Program-made: the position numbers and the translations under genes
Part shown: positions 42,635 to 51,903 of the stretch, one piece after another
Numbering within the stretch: position 1 is the stretch's first letter
Layout of the letters: the number at the start of each line of letters is the position of its first letter
Source: Sporisorium sorghi
Taxonomy: Eukaryota; Basidiomycota; Ustilaginomycetes; Ustilaginales; Ustilaginaceae
Assembly (NCBI GenBank): GCA_023212695.1
Contig: JALCCG010000016.1
Span: forward strand, 98,095-162,094
Direction of reading: 5' to 3'
Length of the DNA: 64,000 nt
Notes under the pieces: model-generated
Told to the model about the DNA's origin: nothing
The model's database searches: none
What the model saw: only the letters and a program-made list of their open reading frames with translations

Positions 42635-44244
42635 GCCTGGTATGGGATGCGCACCGTCAATTTCATCCCGTCTCCTTTCCTTGATGATATATGCACAGTG
42701 CCGTCTGTGTCTGCCGCCGCTTTGTGGATTAGATGCATGCCGTAGCCCCGTCCCTCTCCTTTGGTAGAACTTCCTTTTCTGATCCATTCCCCTGGAAGCT
42801 CTTCCGATAGACCTGGGCCATTGTCACGCACCGTCCATTCAAGCCAGCCGTCCTTGGTTGAAGACAATTCAACCGTTATTTCTTTTTCTTCCTGCCCGGC
42901 CATCGCTTCATAGGCGTTGTCCAAACTGTTTCCTATTATGGTAGTAAGCGCATCCAGAACTTCTGACCGTGCAATGGAAGGCCACGCTTCTTGCCCTGTA
43001 AGTGTGACTTTGACATCATGACCCTGTAAAAAGGTGAGCTTATTAAGCAAATATCCTGCTAACACAGGGTCTTTCACATAGTTGGAGACCCAGCCTACAT
43101 CTTTTTGATAGTAATTTGAAATTTGTTTTATATACTCCAGCAATTCCTTGTAAGATTCTGTATGTACCATTGCTGATATCACATGAAGCTTATTCATGAA
43201 CTCATGCGTGTGAACCCGAAGGCTTTCTGCATAATTTTTGGCCCCTGATAATTGCTCCAGCATGCTTGTCAACTCCCTCTTATCACGAAACGTAGCCAGT
43301 GCTCCTACGAGTTTGCCTGCTGCCTTAACAGGAACACAGTTTACGACGATTTCCAGATTGTTAAGTTTTTGCGGCTGGTCCATCTCTGCTCTTTGATGAA
43401 TGAGAACTTCCTGCAGCTTTGATTCTGGCATAATTTCTTGCACATTTTTCCCAATAGGATCGACTCCAAGACCAGCCCTCTTAAATATATCCCGTGCTGC
43501 CGGATTGGCCACCACCATGATCCCCTTTTCATCAATAGCCACTACTCCCTCACGAACGGAAGCCAGCATCGCTTCCTTTTCCTCCAGTAATTTGCTTATT
43601 TCAGCCGGCTCCAGCCCATGCATCGTGTTCTTGACCTTTTGCGCCAGCAGGAGTGCACCAACTAAGCCTGCAGCCAAACCAATGCTCATGCCGAAAAGGA
43701 TAATCTTTTGACTATGAAAAACCGCATCATTTATTTTATCCTTTGCCATCCCCACCGCCACTGCGCCAACCTGCTCTGCTCCGTCCCAAATTGGCACAAA
43801 GGCACGCATCGACTCTCCCAAAGTGCCGAGAGCGACCGATGTATAGCTTTCTCCTGCAAGGGCTGGCCCTTCGTCTCCTCCTACAAACCTTCTGCCAATC
43901 ATCTCTTCGTTAGGATGAGAGAGGCGAATGCTATTCATATCCATGACCACGATGTACTCAATGTTTGTGTCCGCTTGAACATCCTTTGTATAGGTCTGGA
44001 CCGAACCGCCATAACTTCCATTGCGCAGGCTTTCCAGAGTGGTGGAGGTGTGCCCCACTGCACTTGCAATCGCTTTAGCTTTATCTTCGAGATTTCTCTG
44101 GGTTGTAGTTGCATAGTCATTTGCAATAAGTATACCTGTCAAAATAAGAGACACCGCAAGCACAACGGTTACCAGTAAAATGATTAGCGTTTTTAATTTA
44201 TAAGGTCTATTCGAAAAAACAAATGTTTTGAGACCGTGTACCAT
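42631..44244 (-). CDS. CitA/DcuS-type sensor histidine kinase
   Basis: Membrane sensor of 537 aa. First span (about 18-40), an outside single-Cache/PAS-like sensing domain (about 45-180), second span (about 185-205), inside PAS domain (about 225-325; SVREGVVAIDEKGIMVVANPAA), phosphoacceptor helix with H in RVHTHEFMNKLHV, and an HATPase domain (NSLDNAYEA, DNGPGLS, GRGYGMHLI). This is the layout of citrate/C4-dicarboxylate sensors, which fits the SLC13 transporter downstream. Coupled to its regulator by a four-base overlap. Confidence 0.92.
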   Translation of the reverse strand: MVHGLKTFVFSNRPYKLKTLIILLVTVVLAVSLILTGILIANDYATTTQRNLEDKAKAIASAVGHTSTTLESLRNGSYGGSVQTYTKDVQADTNIEYIVVMDMNSIRLSHPNEEMIGRRFVGGDEGPALAGESYTSVALGTLGESMRAFVPIWDGAEQVGAVAVGMAKDKINDAVFHSQKIILFGMSIGLAAGLVGALLLAQKVKNTMHGLEPAEISKLLEEKEAMLASVREGVVAIDEKGIMVVANPAARDIFKRAGLGVDPIGKNVQEIMPESKLQEVLIHQRAEMDQPQKLNNLEIVVNCVPVKAAGKLVGALATFRDKRELTSMLEQLSGAKNYAESLRVHTHEFMNKLHVISAMVHTESYKELLEYIKQISNYYQKDVGWVSNYVKDPVLAGYLLNKLTFLQGHDVKVTLTGQEAWPSIARSEVLDALTTIIGNSLDNAYEAMAGQEEKEITVELSSTKDGWLEWTVRDNGPGLSEELPGEWIRKGSSTKGEGRGYGMHLIHKAAADTDGTVHISSRKGDGMKLTVRIPYQA

Positions 44245-44626
44245 CCATCTTGGTCACCTTTCTATCTTGTTTTGATAAAATGTAGTGGAGTCGGTTTTCC
44301 TTGCAGATAAATTCGACAACGATGTCACAAAACCCTTGTGAAATAAGGATTTTGTGATTCTGCAGACCTCTCCTCGGCACATTAACTCAACTGCTTGACG
44401 CCCATAGTAATAGTAACCGGCATGCTTTTAATGCTTTTTACAGTCCCTTGTGCTGAACACCCATCGTCAGAAAAGATACTCTTAAAACATCCCCCTGCAA
44501 TTTACCTTGAATTCACTCCTAATCATCATTCAATAATGAAAGAATTTGTGCATCTTTCGCCTACAGGCCACATTTTCATCAGGATACAATGGGAGCTATC
44601 AATAGGCGAGAGGAGATTAATCAATC
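44245..44626. other. Divergent intergenic region with a strong inverted repeat
   Basis: Between the sensor kinase and the sugar permease genes. TCACAAAA-C-CCTT / AAGG-A-TTTTGTGA at 44325-44357 is a near-perfect hairpin with a 7-base loop and no T-tract, so an operator is more likely than a terminator. No gene is seen; a plus-strand open frame of 87 codons at 44395 has no coding character. Confidence 0.5.
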
Positions 44627-45592
44627 ATGAATTCACAAACGGTACAGTCGGCGGGTAAGGTCGAACTGGACAAAAAAATGAAAGCGATTACCAAAAGGTT
44701 CAAAGGACGCTGGAACGCTCCGTTAGCCGGCTACCTGTTCATCGCACCCTGGCTGCTGGGCTTTCTCATTTTACAGCTGTGGCCCATCATCCAATCCTTC
44801 TATTTATCCTTCACCGAGTATTCGCTGCTGGAGCCGGCCCGCTGGATCGGACTCAAAAATTACCAGGATATCTCCCAAGATCGGCTTTTCTTCAATTCGC
44901 TGAAGGTGACCTTTCTGTACGTGATCGCTTCCGTGCCGCTGAAACTGCTGGCTGCGCTGGCTGTAGCCCTGCTGCTGAACCGGAACATCCGTGGAATCTC
45001 CTTCTACCGGACCATCATCTACCTGCCTTCTCTGATCGGCGGAAGCTTGGCGGTGGCCGTGCTGTGGCGCAATATCTTCGGCCTGAACGGCTTCATTAAT
45101 CATCTCGCGATTTGGGTCGGACTCGCCCCCAAAAACTGGATTGGCACCCCCTCCACCGCCCTTGCCACCCTGGTGCTGCTGACGGCATGGCAGTTCGGTT
45201 CATCGATGATTATTTTCCTTGCCGGTCTCAAACAAATCCCTGGTGAGTTATATGAGGCTGCCTCCGTGGACGGAGCATCGCCGCTCCGCAAGTTTATCCG
45301 GATTACCCTGCCCATGTTATCCCCGGTCATCCTGTTTAATCTGATCATGGGCATCATCAACGCATTCCAGATGTTCACTTCGGCTTTTGTGGTCACGAAT
45401 GGAGGACCGGTCAATTCAACCGAGATGTTTGCCTTGTTCCTCTACAATAAAGCCTTCGGTTCGCTGCAGATGGGTTACGCCTCGGCCTTGGCCTGGATAC
45501 TGCTCGTTATCATCGGCATTGCCACGGCGCTCAATTTTGTCGCGTCCAAATACTGGGTGTTCTACGAAACTGAAACGGAGGGTCGCAAATGA
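44627..45592 (+). CDS. Sugar ABC transporter permease, MalF/UgpA type
   Basis: CUT1 family permease, 321 aa, six membrane segments after a 35-residue charged N-terminus. The EAA loop reads ELYEAASVDGASPLRKFIRITLPML. AGGAG before the ATG. It pairs with the next gene (four-base overlap) to form the channel. The substrate, probably an oligosaccharide, cannot be read. No ATPase gene is in the cluster; a shared MsmX-like ATPase is usual for such importers. Confidence 0.92.
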   Translation: MNSQTVQSAGKVELDKKMKAITKRFKGRWNAPLAGYLFIAPWLLGFLILQLWPIIQSFYLSFTEYSLLEPARWIGLKNYQDISQDRLFFNSLKVTFLYVIASVPLKLLAALAVALLLNRNIRGISFYRTIIYLPSLIGGSLAVAVLWRNIFGLNGFINHLAIWVGLAPKNWIGTPSTALATLVLLTAWQFGSSMIIFLAGLKQIPGELYEAASVDGASPLRKFIRITLPMLSPVILFNLIMGIINAFQMFTSAFVVTNGGPVNSTEMFALFLYNKAFGSLQMGYASALAWILLVIIGIATALNFVASKYWVFYETETEGRK

Positions 45593-46425
45593 CAGGGGCT
45601 CATAATAAACAAAATTGGCTGGTCCATGTGCTGATGATTGCGTTCTGTTTTGTGATGTTCTATCCCGTGCTTTGGTGGATCGGCGCTTCTTTTAAGTCTA
45701 CACCAGAAATCAGTCTGCCCACCCTGTTCCCCAAGGTATGGCTGTGGCAAAATTATACGGAAGGCTGGATGGCATTGCCCAAGTATACGTTTACACGCTT
45801 CTTTATGAACAGCCTCAAGCTCAACGTGGCGACTACGATCATTCACGTTATTTCAGCCAGCATGGTGGCTTTCGGCTTCGCTAGGCTGACCTTTCCGCTG
45901 AAGGGATTATGGTTTTCCATCCTGCTCATGACCCTGATGCTTCCGGGGCAGGTCACGCTCATCCCGCAGTATACGATGTTCCATTCCTTCGACTGGATCA
46001 ACACCTATCTGCCGCTGATCATCCCGTCAGCCATGGGCGGAGCTTTCTTTATTTTCCTGATTGTCCAATTCATCCGCGGTATTCCGCGAGAGCTCGATGA
46101 GTCAGCAAAAATCGACGGCTGCACCTGGTTCGGCATTTATCTGCGCATCATCATGCCGCTGACTCTCCCGGCGCTCATTACGGTCACGATTTTCTCGTTT
46201 ATTTGGGGCTGGGACGAATATTTCGGCCCGCTGATTTATCTGAATACCGTGGACAAGTATACCGTCCCGCTCGCGCTCAGGATGTTCATCGATTCTCAGT
46301 CAGCCGTTCCGTGGGGACAACTGCTTGCCGTATCCCTGCTCTCCGTGCTGCCGCCGGTTGTCATCTTCTTTCTGGCGCAAAAGCACTTCGTGGAGGGGAT
46401 CGCCACAACCGGGCTGAAAGGTTAG
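45589..46425 (+). CDS. Sugar ABC transporter permease, MalG/UgpE type
   Basis: CUT1 permease, 278 aa, six membrane segments; EAA loop ELDESAKIDGCTWFGIYLRIIMPLTLPAL is complete. Its ATG overlaps the stop of the MalF-type gene (ATGA). Partner permease of the same importer. Confidence 0.92.
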   Translation: MTGAHNKQNWLVHVLMIAFCFVMFYPVLWWIGASFKSTPEISLPTLFPKVWLWQNYTEGWMALPKYTFTRFFMNSLKLNVATTIIHVISASMVAFGFARLTFPLKGLWFSILLMTLMLPGQVTLIPQYTMFHSFDWINTYLPLIIPSAMGGAFFIFLIVQFIRGIPRELDESAKIDGCTWFGIYLRIIMPLTLPALITVTIFSFIWGWDEYFGPLIYLNTVDKYTVPLALRMFIDSQSAVPWGQLLAVSLLSVLPPVVIFFLAQKHFVEGIATTGLKG

Positions 46426-46588
46426 GTATCAGATCGGTAAACGGATCGCTGTGCCAAGTTTATTCCAGCTCTTCTTCAGGCAGCGGTTAAGCCGGACGGA
46501 CTCGTTCATTCGGCTTCCGTCAACGTTGGCTTTGAGGCAGCAGAGCGAATGCAGAGTCCTCACAGCTACCAAGAGGAGGGAAAAACGC

Positions 46589-48376
46589 ATGAATCCGTTT
46601 CGCACGTTCCGCATCGATTACGTCTTTTTCTTCAGCTTTGCCGGTTTTGTCGCGGTCCTCATCACGATCATGATGATCGTTAGCTATCGGTTCTCGGCAG
46701 CTGAGCAGGCGGACAGCACCTCCATGTACCAGCAGGCGGTGCTGCAGCAGCTCAACAAGCAGCTTACCGACCATATGAGTGCTGTGGAGCAAACCTCGTT
46801 AGCCGTGTCCATTAACTCGCCTCTGGTCAACTATGTAACGATGAACGGAGATTATTATGCACGAAAGACAGCGAGGGACGAGCTGAACCGGGATTATTTG
46901 GCGCCGATGCTGAATAGCTCTCGCTCGATGTTCTCCTTTCAGATTTATATGAATGATCCGCTTCAGGTCGACCCGAACGCCAACATTCAGTACCTCCCTC
47001 TCGCCTCGGCCAGCCGGGAGAGCTGGTATCCGGCCGTGGATAAGTCCGACTTTGTCTGGATCGGCCAGCGTGAGGTCGGTTCCCCGCAGGGGAAGCAGCA
47101 GGTAATAAGCTTTATCCGTAAAATCACCACGCTGGATGGCGTGAACCGGGGGATTCTGATCATCAATGTCCGGGTTAAATTTTTGCAGCAAATTCTGACG
47201 GAAGACAACTCCTCGGCCAGCCGACTGCTGCTCGACTCCGGCGGCCGGATGATCATGCACACCCGGATTGCTCCGCCTCCCGGGGAAATCAACGCCATCC
47301 TGGAGCGGGTCGACGGGGACACCGGCCAAGCGCATCAGGTGCTGGCTGCCGCCGGCTCGCTGCCGGAGAAGAGCATGCTCACCGTATGGTCCCGGACGTC
47401 CCCGGGCAGCTGGATGCTGGTGGAGCTTACGCCCTGGAAGGACATCACCAGCGGAAGTGTACGTCTGGCGTGGACGATGGCTGTAGTTGGAGCCGCCGCC
47501 ATTCTGCTGTCCTTGTTCTTCACAATGTTCCTATCCCGGAATTTCACGCGGCCGATCCGGAAGCTCGTTCAGCTGATGCAGGCGTTTAATCCCGAGAAGC
47601 GCGGACAGCCGCTGCCGACAGAATACCGCAACGAATTCGGCAGCCTGTTCAGCGGCTACCGCAAGCTTACCGAGCGGATCGAAACCCTGTATCAATCCCT
47701 GGAGCAGCAGTATAAAGCACAGCGCGAAGCGGAGATTAAGGCGCTGCAAGCGATGATTAACCCCCATTTTCTCTACAACACGCTGGATCAGCTGAATTGG
47801 ATGGCCCTTGAAGCTGGCCAGGAGAAGATCAGCCAAGTGCTCGAGCTGATGGGACAGATGTTCCGCATCGGGCTGTCAGGCGGCGAATCCATGATTACGC
47901 TTCAGGAAGAGCTTCTGCACGTGGATTGCTTTCTGAAAATCCAGCAGTTCAAGTGGGGCGAAGAATTGGAATGGCACATCGATTGCCCGGAGGAATTACG
48001 GCATCTGATGATTCCAAAACTGACCCTGCAGCCCTTTGTAGAAAACGCCGTTATGCATGGTTTTCATGGCAGACGCCAGGGCCGGATTCATCTGATTTGC
48101 ATGGAAGAGGACCGAGGCATCCGGATTTGGATTCGGGATGACGGCATCGGACTGCGTGAAGACTGGAAGACTCGTAAACGCCATCCCACGGGCGGATACG
48201 GGATCCGCAATGTAAAGGAGCGCATACAGGTTTATTTCGGCCCGCCCTTTGGCGTTTCGCTTCGCAACCGTACCGATGCGCCAGGCTCCGAAGCGGAGAT
48301 CTATTGGCCGAAGGTAAATCAGCCGCGGGATCAGAAAGGGGGAGGAATACATGTGGACCATCGCTATCGTGGATGA
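46589..48376 (+). CDS. YesM/LytS-type sensor histidine kinase
   Basis: Membrane kinase of about 595 aa: first span (about 10-33), outside dCache-like sensing region (about 35-290), second span (about 295-318), HAMP linker, His_kinase domain with phosphoacceptor in ALQAMINPHFLYNTLDQLNW, and HATPase (DDGIGL, GGYGIRNVKERI). The ATG at 46589 follows GAGGAGGG by eight bases; an upstream frame to 46451 has no coding features. It overlaps the regulator gene by 26 bases. This pair normally controls a neighbouring sugar importer. Confidence 0.92.
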   Translation: MNPFRTFRIDYVFFFSFAGFVAVLITIMMIVSYRFSAAEQADSTSMYQQAVLQQLNKQLTDHMSAVEQTSLAVSINSPLVNYVTMNGDYYARKTARDELNRDYLAPMLNSSRSMFSFQIYMNDPLQVDPNANIQYLPLASASRESWYPAVDKSDFVWIGQREVGSPQGKQQVISFIRKITTLDGVNRGILIINVRVKFLQQILTEDNSSASRLLLDSGGRMIMHTRIAPPPGEINAILERVDGDTGQAHQVLAAAGSLPEKSMLTVWSRTSPGSWMLVELTPWKDITSGSVRLAWTMAVVGAAAILLSLFFTMFLSRNFTRPIRKLVQLMQAFNPEKRGQPLPTEYRNEFGSLFSGYRKLTERIETLYQSLEQQYKAQREAEIKALQAMINPHFLYNTLDQLNWMALEAGQEKISQVLELMGQMFRIGLSGGESMITLQEELLHVDCFLKIQQFKWGEELEWHIDCPEELRHLMIPKLTLQPFVENAVMHGFHGRRQGRIHLICMEEDRGIRIWIRDDGIGLREDWKTRKRHPTGGYGIRNVKERIQVYFGPPFGVSLRNRTDAPGSEAEIYWPKVNQPRDQKGGGIHVDHRYRG

Positions 48377-49970
48377 CGACCGGCAAGTGCTCAGCGGCAT
48401 GTCCCGGCTGATTCCCTGGGAGCAGCTCGGAGTCCGGCCTGTCGGGGAGGCTCTAGATGGTGAAGAAGGACTTCGGCTGATTGAAGCGACTCAGCCCGAT
48501 ATTGTCATTACGGATATTTATATGCCGGTGATGAATGGTCTCGATATGATTGAACAGCTCCGTAAGCAGCAGTACGCTGGCAAAATCATCATTTTGAGCG
48601 GGTACTCGGATTTTGACTACGCTCGTAAAGCGCTTCGGCTTCAGGTTGATGATTATTTACCGAAGCCGGCCTCACCGACCACGATCCGCGAGGTGCTGCA
48701 GCGCGTCACCCGCGAGCTTGCGGAACGCCGAGCGCTGGAACACAGAGAGCAGGAGATTCAAACCCAGCTTATGCAGTATGAGCCTTATCTGGAAAGGGAA
48801 TGGGTCAAGTCCGCCCTCACCGGAGGAACACCCTCCCCGCTGACAGATCCCTCCCGAATGCTGGAACGGCTCGGCTGGAAGAATGCCCAATTCATGATGC
48901 TGGCCTTAGAAATCAAGCGGCAAGGACGTATGGAGGGAATCTCCGTCCGTGACTGGCACCTGTTCCGTTTCGCCGTGGGCAACACGGTCGAGGAGCTAGC
49001 CGGCCAGGATGGGCTGCGCAGCTATTTCCTGGAGCTGCATAGTCACCATATGGCACTGCTGCTGTATAAGCCCCTCTCCTGGCCGACAGAGGCGTTCCGC
49101 TCGGAAGTTCTGGCACTGGCAGGGCGAATCAATTCATCTGTGCATCGGTTCCTCAAGGTCAAGCTGCACATCGGGGCAGGTCTTCGCAAGGACGACTGGC
49201 TTGCCATCCCCGATTCTACCGAAGAAGCATTTCAGGCACTCGCCGAGCGGCGCGAACCGGATGTCGCCTTTCCCTGTGTCTACGTTTATAACGAAGGCGG
49301 TTTCCGGCATTCAGCAGCCCGGAGCGTACGGCCGGTGCGATTTTTCCAGGAGATGACCGACGCTGTTCGAACCTTCGATGAGCCCCGGGCGCTGCTGGCG
49401 CTGGATGATTTCTTCCGCAGGGATAACGGCGCGGCCCGGCTCCAACCCGAAGAGCTTACCGCCATCGGAACGCAGCTGTTCGCCATCCTCTCCTTCACCC
49501 TGTATGAGTCCGGCATCCGGCTCGACGATGAACTGCCTCTCACGGACTTGACCAAAGAGCTGGACCAAATGGAAGATGCGTTGCAGTGGAAAGCATGGAT
49601 AGCGGAGAAAGTGAAACGAATCTGCTCGCGTTACACGCCTAACGAGAACCTCAAGCATAAGGAAACGGTCGATTATATCATCCAATACATTCATGAGCAT
49701 TATGCCGAGAACATCCACCTTCAGGATTTGGCCGACCAGGTCTATATCTCCAAAAACTATCTCAGCACGTTATTCCGCCAGTTTACAGGCGAAACCTTTG
49801 GCGATTATCTAACCAGGGTCCGAATGGAAAAAGCCAAGCGCATGGTTCTCGAGAAAAAACTGCTGATCGCCGAAATCGCCGAGCGGGTCGGTTATCGGAA
49901 TGTTCCGTACTTCACCACCCTGTTTAAAAAGCATACCGGGCGCAGTCCCACTGAGTTCCACAGAGCCTGA
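48351..49970 (+). CDS. YesN-type response regulator with AraC DNA-binding domain
   Basis: Regulator of 539 aa: receiver with D8-D10, phosphoacceptor D55 (VITDIYMP) and a PKPAS lysine block; a 300-residue middle of low conservation; C-terminal AraC pair of helix-turn-helix motifs (IHLQDLADQVYISKNYLSTLF; LLIAEIAERVGYRNVPYFTTLFKK). GGAGG before the ATG. It probably activates the binding-protein gene 165 bases downstream and the permease operon. Confidence 0.92.
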   Translation: MWTIAIVDDDRQVLSGMSRLIPWEQLGVRPVGEALDGEEGLRLIEATQPDIVITDIYMPVMNGLDMIEQLRKQQYAGKIIILSGYSDFDYARKALRLQVDDYLPKPASPTTIREVLQRVTRELAERRALEHREQEIQTQLMQYEPYLEREWVKSALTGGTPSPLTDPSRMLERLGWKNAQFMMLALEIKRQGRMEGISVRDWHLFRFAVGNTVEELAGQDGLRSYFLELHSHHMALLLYKPLSWPTEAFRSEVLALAGRINSSVHRFLKVKLHIGAGLRKDDWLAIPDSTEEAFQALAERREPDVAFPCVYVYNEGGFRHSAARSVRPVRFFQEMTDAVRTFDEPRALLALDDFFRRDNGAARLQPEELTAIGTQLFAILSFTLYESGIRLDDELPLTDLTKELDQMEDALQWKAWIAEKVKRICSRYTPNENLKHKETVDYIIQYIHEHYAENIHLQDLADQVYISKNYLSTLFRQFTGETFGDYLTRVRMEKAKRMVLEKKLLIAEIAERVGYRNVPYFTTLFKKHTGRSPTEFHRA

Positions 49971-50134
49971 ACGAACGGTTCCCGGTTATTCCTGGCGTTA
50001 AGCATCTGCCTCCCCCTCCATTCGATAATCGTAAAATACTGAAACGATTTGTTGATTTATCCACTACGAGGGAGGCTCTGGACTTGGTACGTTAAATGAA
50101 GAAGTAGATCAGTTACTTAAGGGAGGTTCATCCG

Positions 50135-51424
50135 ATGAGAAAATCATGGCATCGTCTCGCCGCTGGCGCTGCAGCAGTGCTTTCACTATCACTCATTCTC
50201 TCTGCTTGCAGCGGGGTCAAGAAGGAAGAAGGCGGATCCGCGGATTCGGGAAACGGCAAGTCCATCACACTCCGGATCATGTGGTGGGGCTCTCAAGCCC
50301 GGCATGACGCAACTTTGAAAGCGCTTGATTTATACTCTGAAAAGCATCCGGGCATCACTTTCGAACCAGAGTACCAGTCGTTCGACGGGTACCAGGACAA
50401 GCTGTCTACCCAGTCCGCGGGGAAAAATACACCGGATATCTTCCAAATGGATGCCGCCTGGTTCAACGATTGGGCATCCAGCGGACGGCTGGAGGATCTC
50501 TCCTCCATTCCGACGGACAAGATCGATAAGGTGCTGCTTGAGACTGGCACCTATCAGGGCAAATTGTACGCGATGCCGCTGGGCAACAATGCCTGGGGCA
50601 TGGTGTACAACAAAACGATGATGGACAGTCTCGGCATTCAACCGCCAAAGACATGGGACGAGTTTTTTGCCATGGCGCGCAACCTGAAGCCGAGGCTGGC
50701 CAAAGACCAATACCTCACGCGGGACCTGACCGCGGATGGCGCGTCCTATATGTCCTATCAGCTGAGCATGGGCAAAGGCTTCTCCATGAGCAAGGACGGA
50801 AAATTCCATTATGACGAGGCTACCTGGAAGGATTGGATGAACCAATGGGCTGAGCTTCGCAAAGAACAACTTGTGACACCTCCTGACGTGACCGTGTCGG
50901 ATAAAGGGCAGGACGCACAAATGGACCTGCTCATCCAGGAAAAGATTCTGCTTCGGGGCGCACATGCGGCGGAATTCGGCGGAACGGATGCCTTAAAACC
51001 TGGCGTGATGGCACTAACGACTCAGCCGAGGGCCACGCAGGCGAGCGGCTGGCTGAAAGCCTCCATGTATTGGAGTGTCAGCCCCAACAGCCAATATAAA
51101 GAGGAAGCGAAGGAGTTTATCGACTGGTTCGTCAACAGCGAAGAAGCCGGAGAAATCTTGGGCACTTCGAGGGGGATTCCCGTTAATAAAAGCGTAGCCG
51201 ATGCGCTCCAGCCTAAATTTACGGACGTCGATAAAAGCTCCCTCGGTCTGATCAATGAGGTATCCAAGGACGGCGCCGCATTTGACCCCGGCCCAGGGAA
51301 CAAGGGTGGCTGGGCTAACTTCACGAAGGAGTACGACAACATCACGCAGTCGATTATGTTCGGTAAAATCAGCATCGACGAGGGCTGGAACCAGATTGTC
51401 AAATTAAGCCAAAGCTTGGAGTAA
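50135..51424 (+). CDS. Sugar-binding lipoprotein of the ABC importer
   Basis: Extracellular solute-binding protein family 1, 429 aa. Signal peptide with lipobox LILSACSG (C25 region), then the typical start ITLRIMWWGSQARHDATLKAL and ASSGRLEDLS, WGMVYNKTMMD, PKTWDEF blocks. GGGAGG before the ATG. Placed after the two-component genes and not with the permeases, it may have its own promoter in the 164-base gap. Ends before a 12-base tandem repeat and terminator. Confidence 0.92.
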   Translation: MRKSWHRLAAGAAAVLSLSLILSACSGVKKEEGGSADSGNGKSITLRIMWWGSQARHDATLKALDLYSEKHPGITFEPEYQSFDGYQDKLSTQSAGKNTPDIFQMDAAWFNDWASSGRLEDLSSIPTDKIDKVLLETGTYQGKLYAMPLGNNAWGMVYNKTMMDSLGIQPPKTWDEFFAMARNLKPRLAKDQYLTRDLTADGASYMSYQLSMGKGFSMSKDGKFHYDEATWKDWMNQWAELRKEQLVTPPDVTVSDKGQDAQMDLLIQEKILLRGAHAAEFGGTDALKPGVMALTTQPRATQASGWLKASMYWSVSPNSQYKEEAKEFIDWFVNSEEAGEILGTSRGIPVNKSVADALQPKFTDVDKSSLGLINEVSKDGAAFDPGPGNKGGWANFTKEYDNITQSIMFGKISIDEGWNQIVKLSQSLE

Positions 51425-51480
51425 GCTATGTCCCATAAGGGCTGGATTACGTTTGCATAAAATGCCGTACGCGCGGCAGC

Positions 51481-51522
51481 GTAGCAATAGCAGTAGCAAT
51501 AGCAGTAGCAATAGCAGTAGCA
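51481..51522. repeat. 12-bp tandem repeat
   Basis: GTAGCAATAGCA is repeated three times exactly, followed by half a unit (GTAGCA), 42 bases in all, in the 3' untranslated region of the binding-protein gene. Each unit is itself made of two diverged GTAGCA hexamers. Prone to slip, so the copy number may vary between strains. Confidence 0.9.
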
Positions 51523-51524
51523 CA

Positions 51525-51559
51525 CCAAAAAGCACCTGATACTATCAGGTGCTTTTTGG
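51525..51559 (+). terminator. Terminator of the sugar importer operon
   Basis: CCAAAAAGCACCTGATA / TATCAGGTGCTTTTTGG palindrome with U-tract, after the tandem repeat. Confidence 0.9.
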
Positions 51560-51764
51560 TGTTTGCTTTTCAGTTCTGAGCGGCATCTTGTAAGTCAGCT
51601 TTACCGCAACAATATAGGGAGCACCGACTTTCCTGGGTCGGCACAACTCCATCGAATCACAGCCAGCCACGATCGCTTTGGAATTTCGATGAGATAAACA
51701 AGCTCAAACAGCTTCTTTAAACCAGCACATATAAAATTTCTACACGAAATAATGTTCATTGAAA
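51560..51764. other. Intergenic spacer
   Basis: No gene seen. A small stem CCGAC-TTTCCTGG-GTCGG occurs near 51628-51645. Otherwise AT-rich and without recognisable signals. Confidence 0.4.
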
Positions 51765-51806
51765 TAAAAAGAGGGCAGCCTGGGATGACTCCCTTAGACT
51801 GCCCTC
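51765..51806 (-). terminator. Terminator of glmS
   Basis: GAGGGCAG/CTGCCCTC stem with further pairing inside and a run of T on the minus strand, about 100 bases after the glmS stop. Confidence 0.82.
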
Positions 51807-51903
51807 TATATACGATATCTTATATGTGTTTCCACACATTTTTACTCTTCTACACTTCGTACCACTAGGAAGCTCATATTTCCCTTGCTCCCACCCTCTT
51901 TCC

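Noticed and set aside
42637..42787. N-terminal extension of the response regulator
   Set aside because: Lies wholly inside the kinase gene in another frame; the receiver domain starts exactly at the ATG at 42634 that overlaps the kinase stop.
44395..44658. 87-codon plus-strand frame before the sugar permease
   Set aside because: No ribosome site or family; overlaps the start of the permease gene.
51481..51522. CRISPR-like repeat
   Set aside because: Units are contiguous 12-mers without spacers, so this is a simple tandem repeat.
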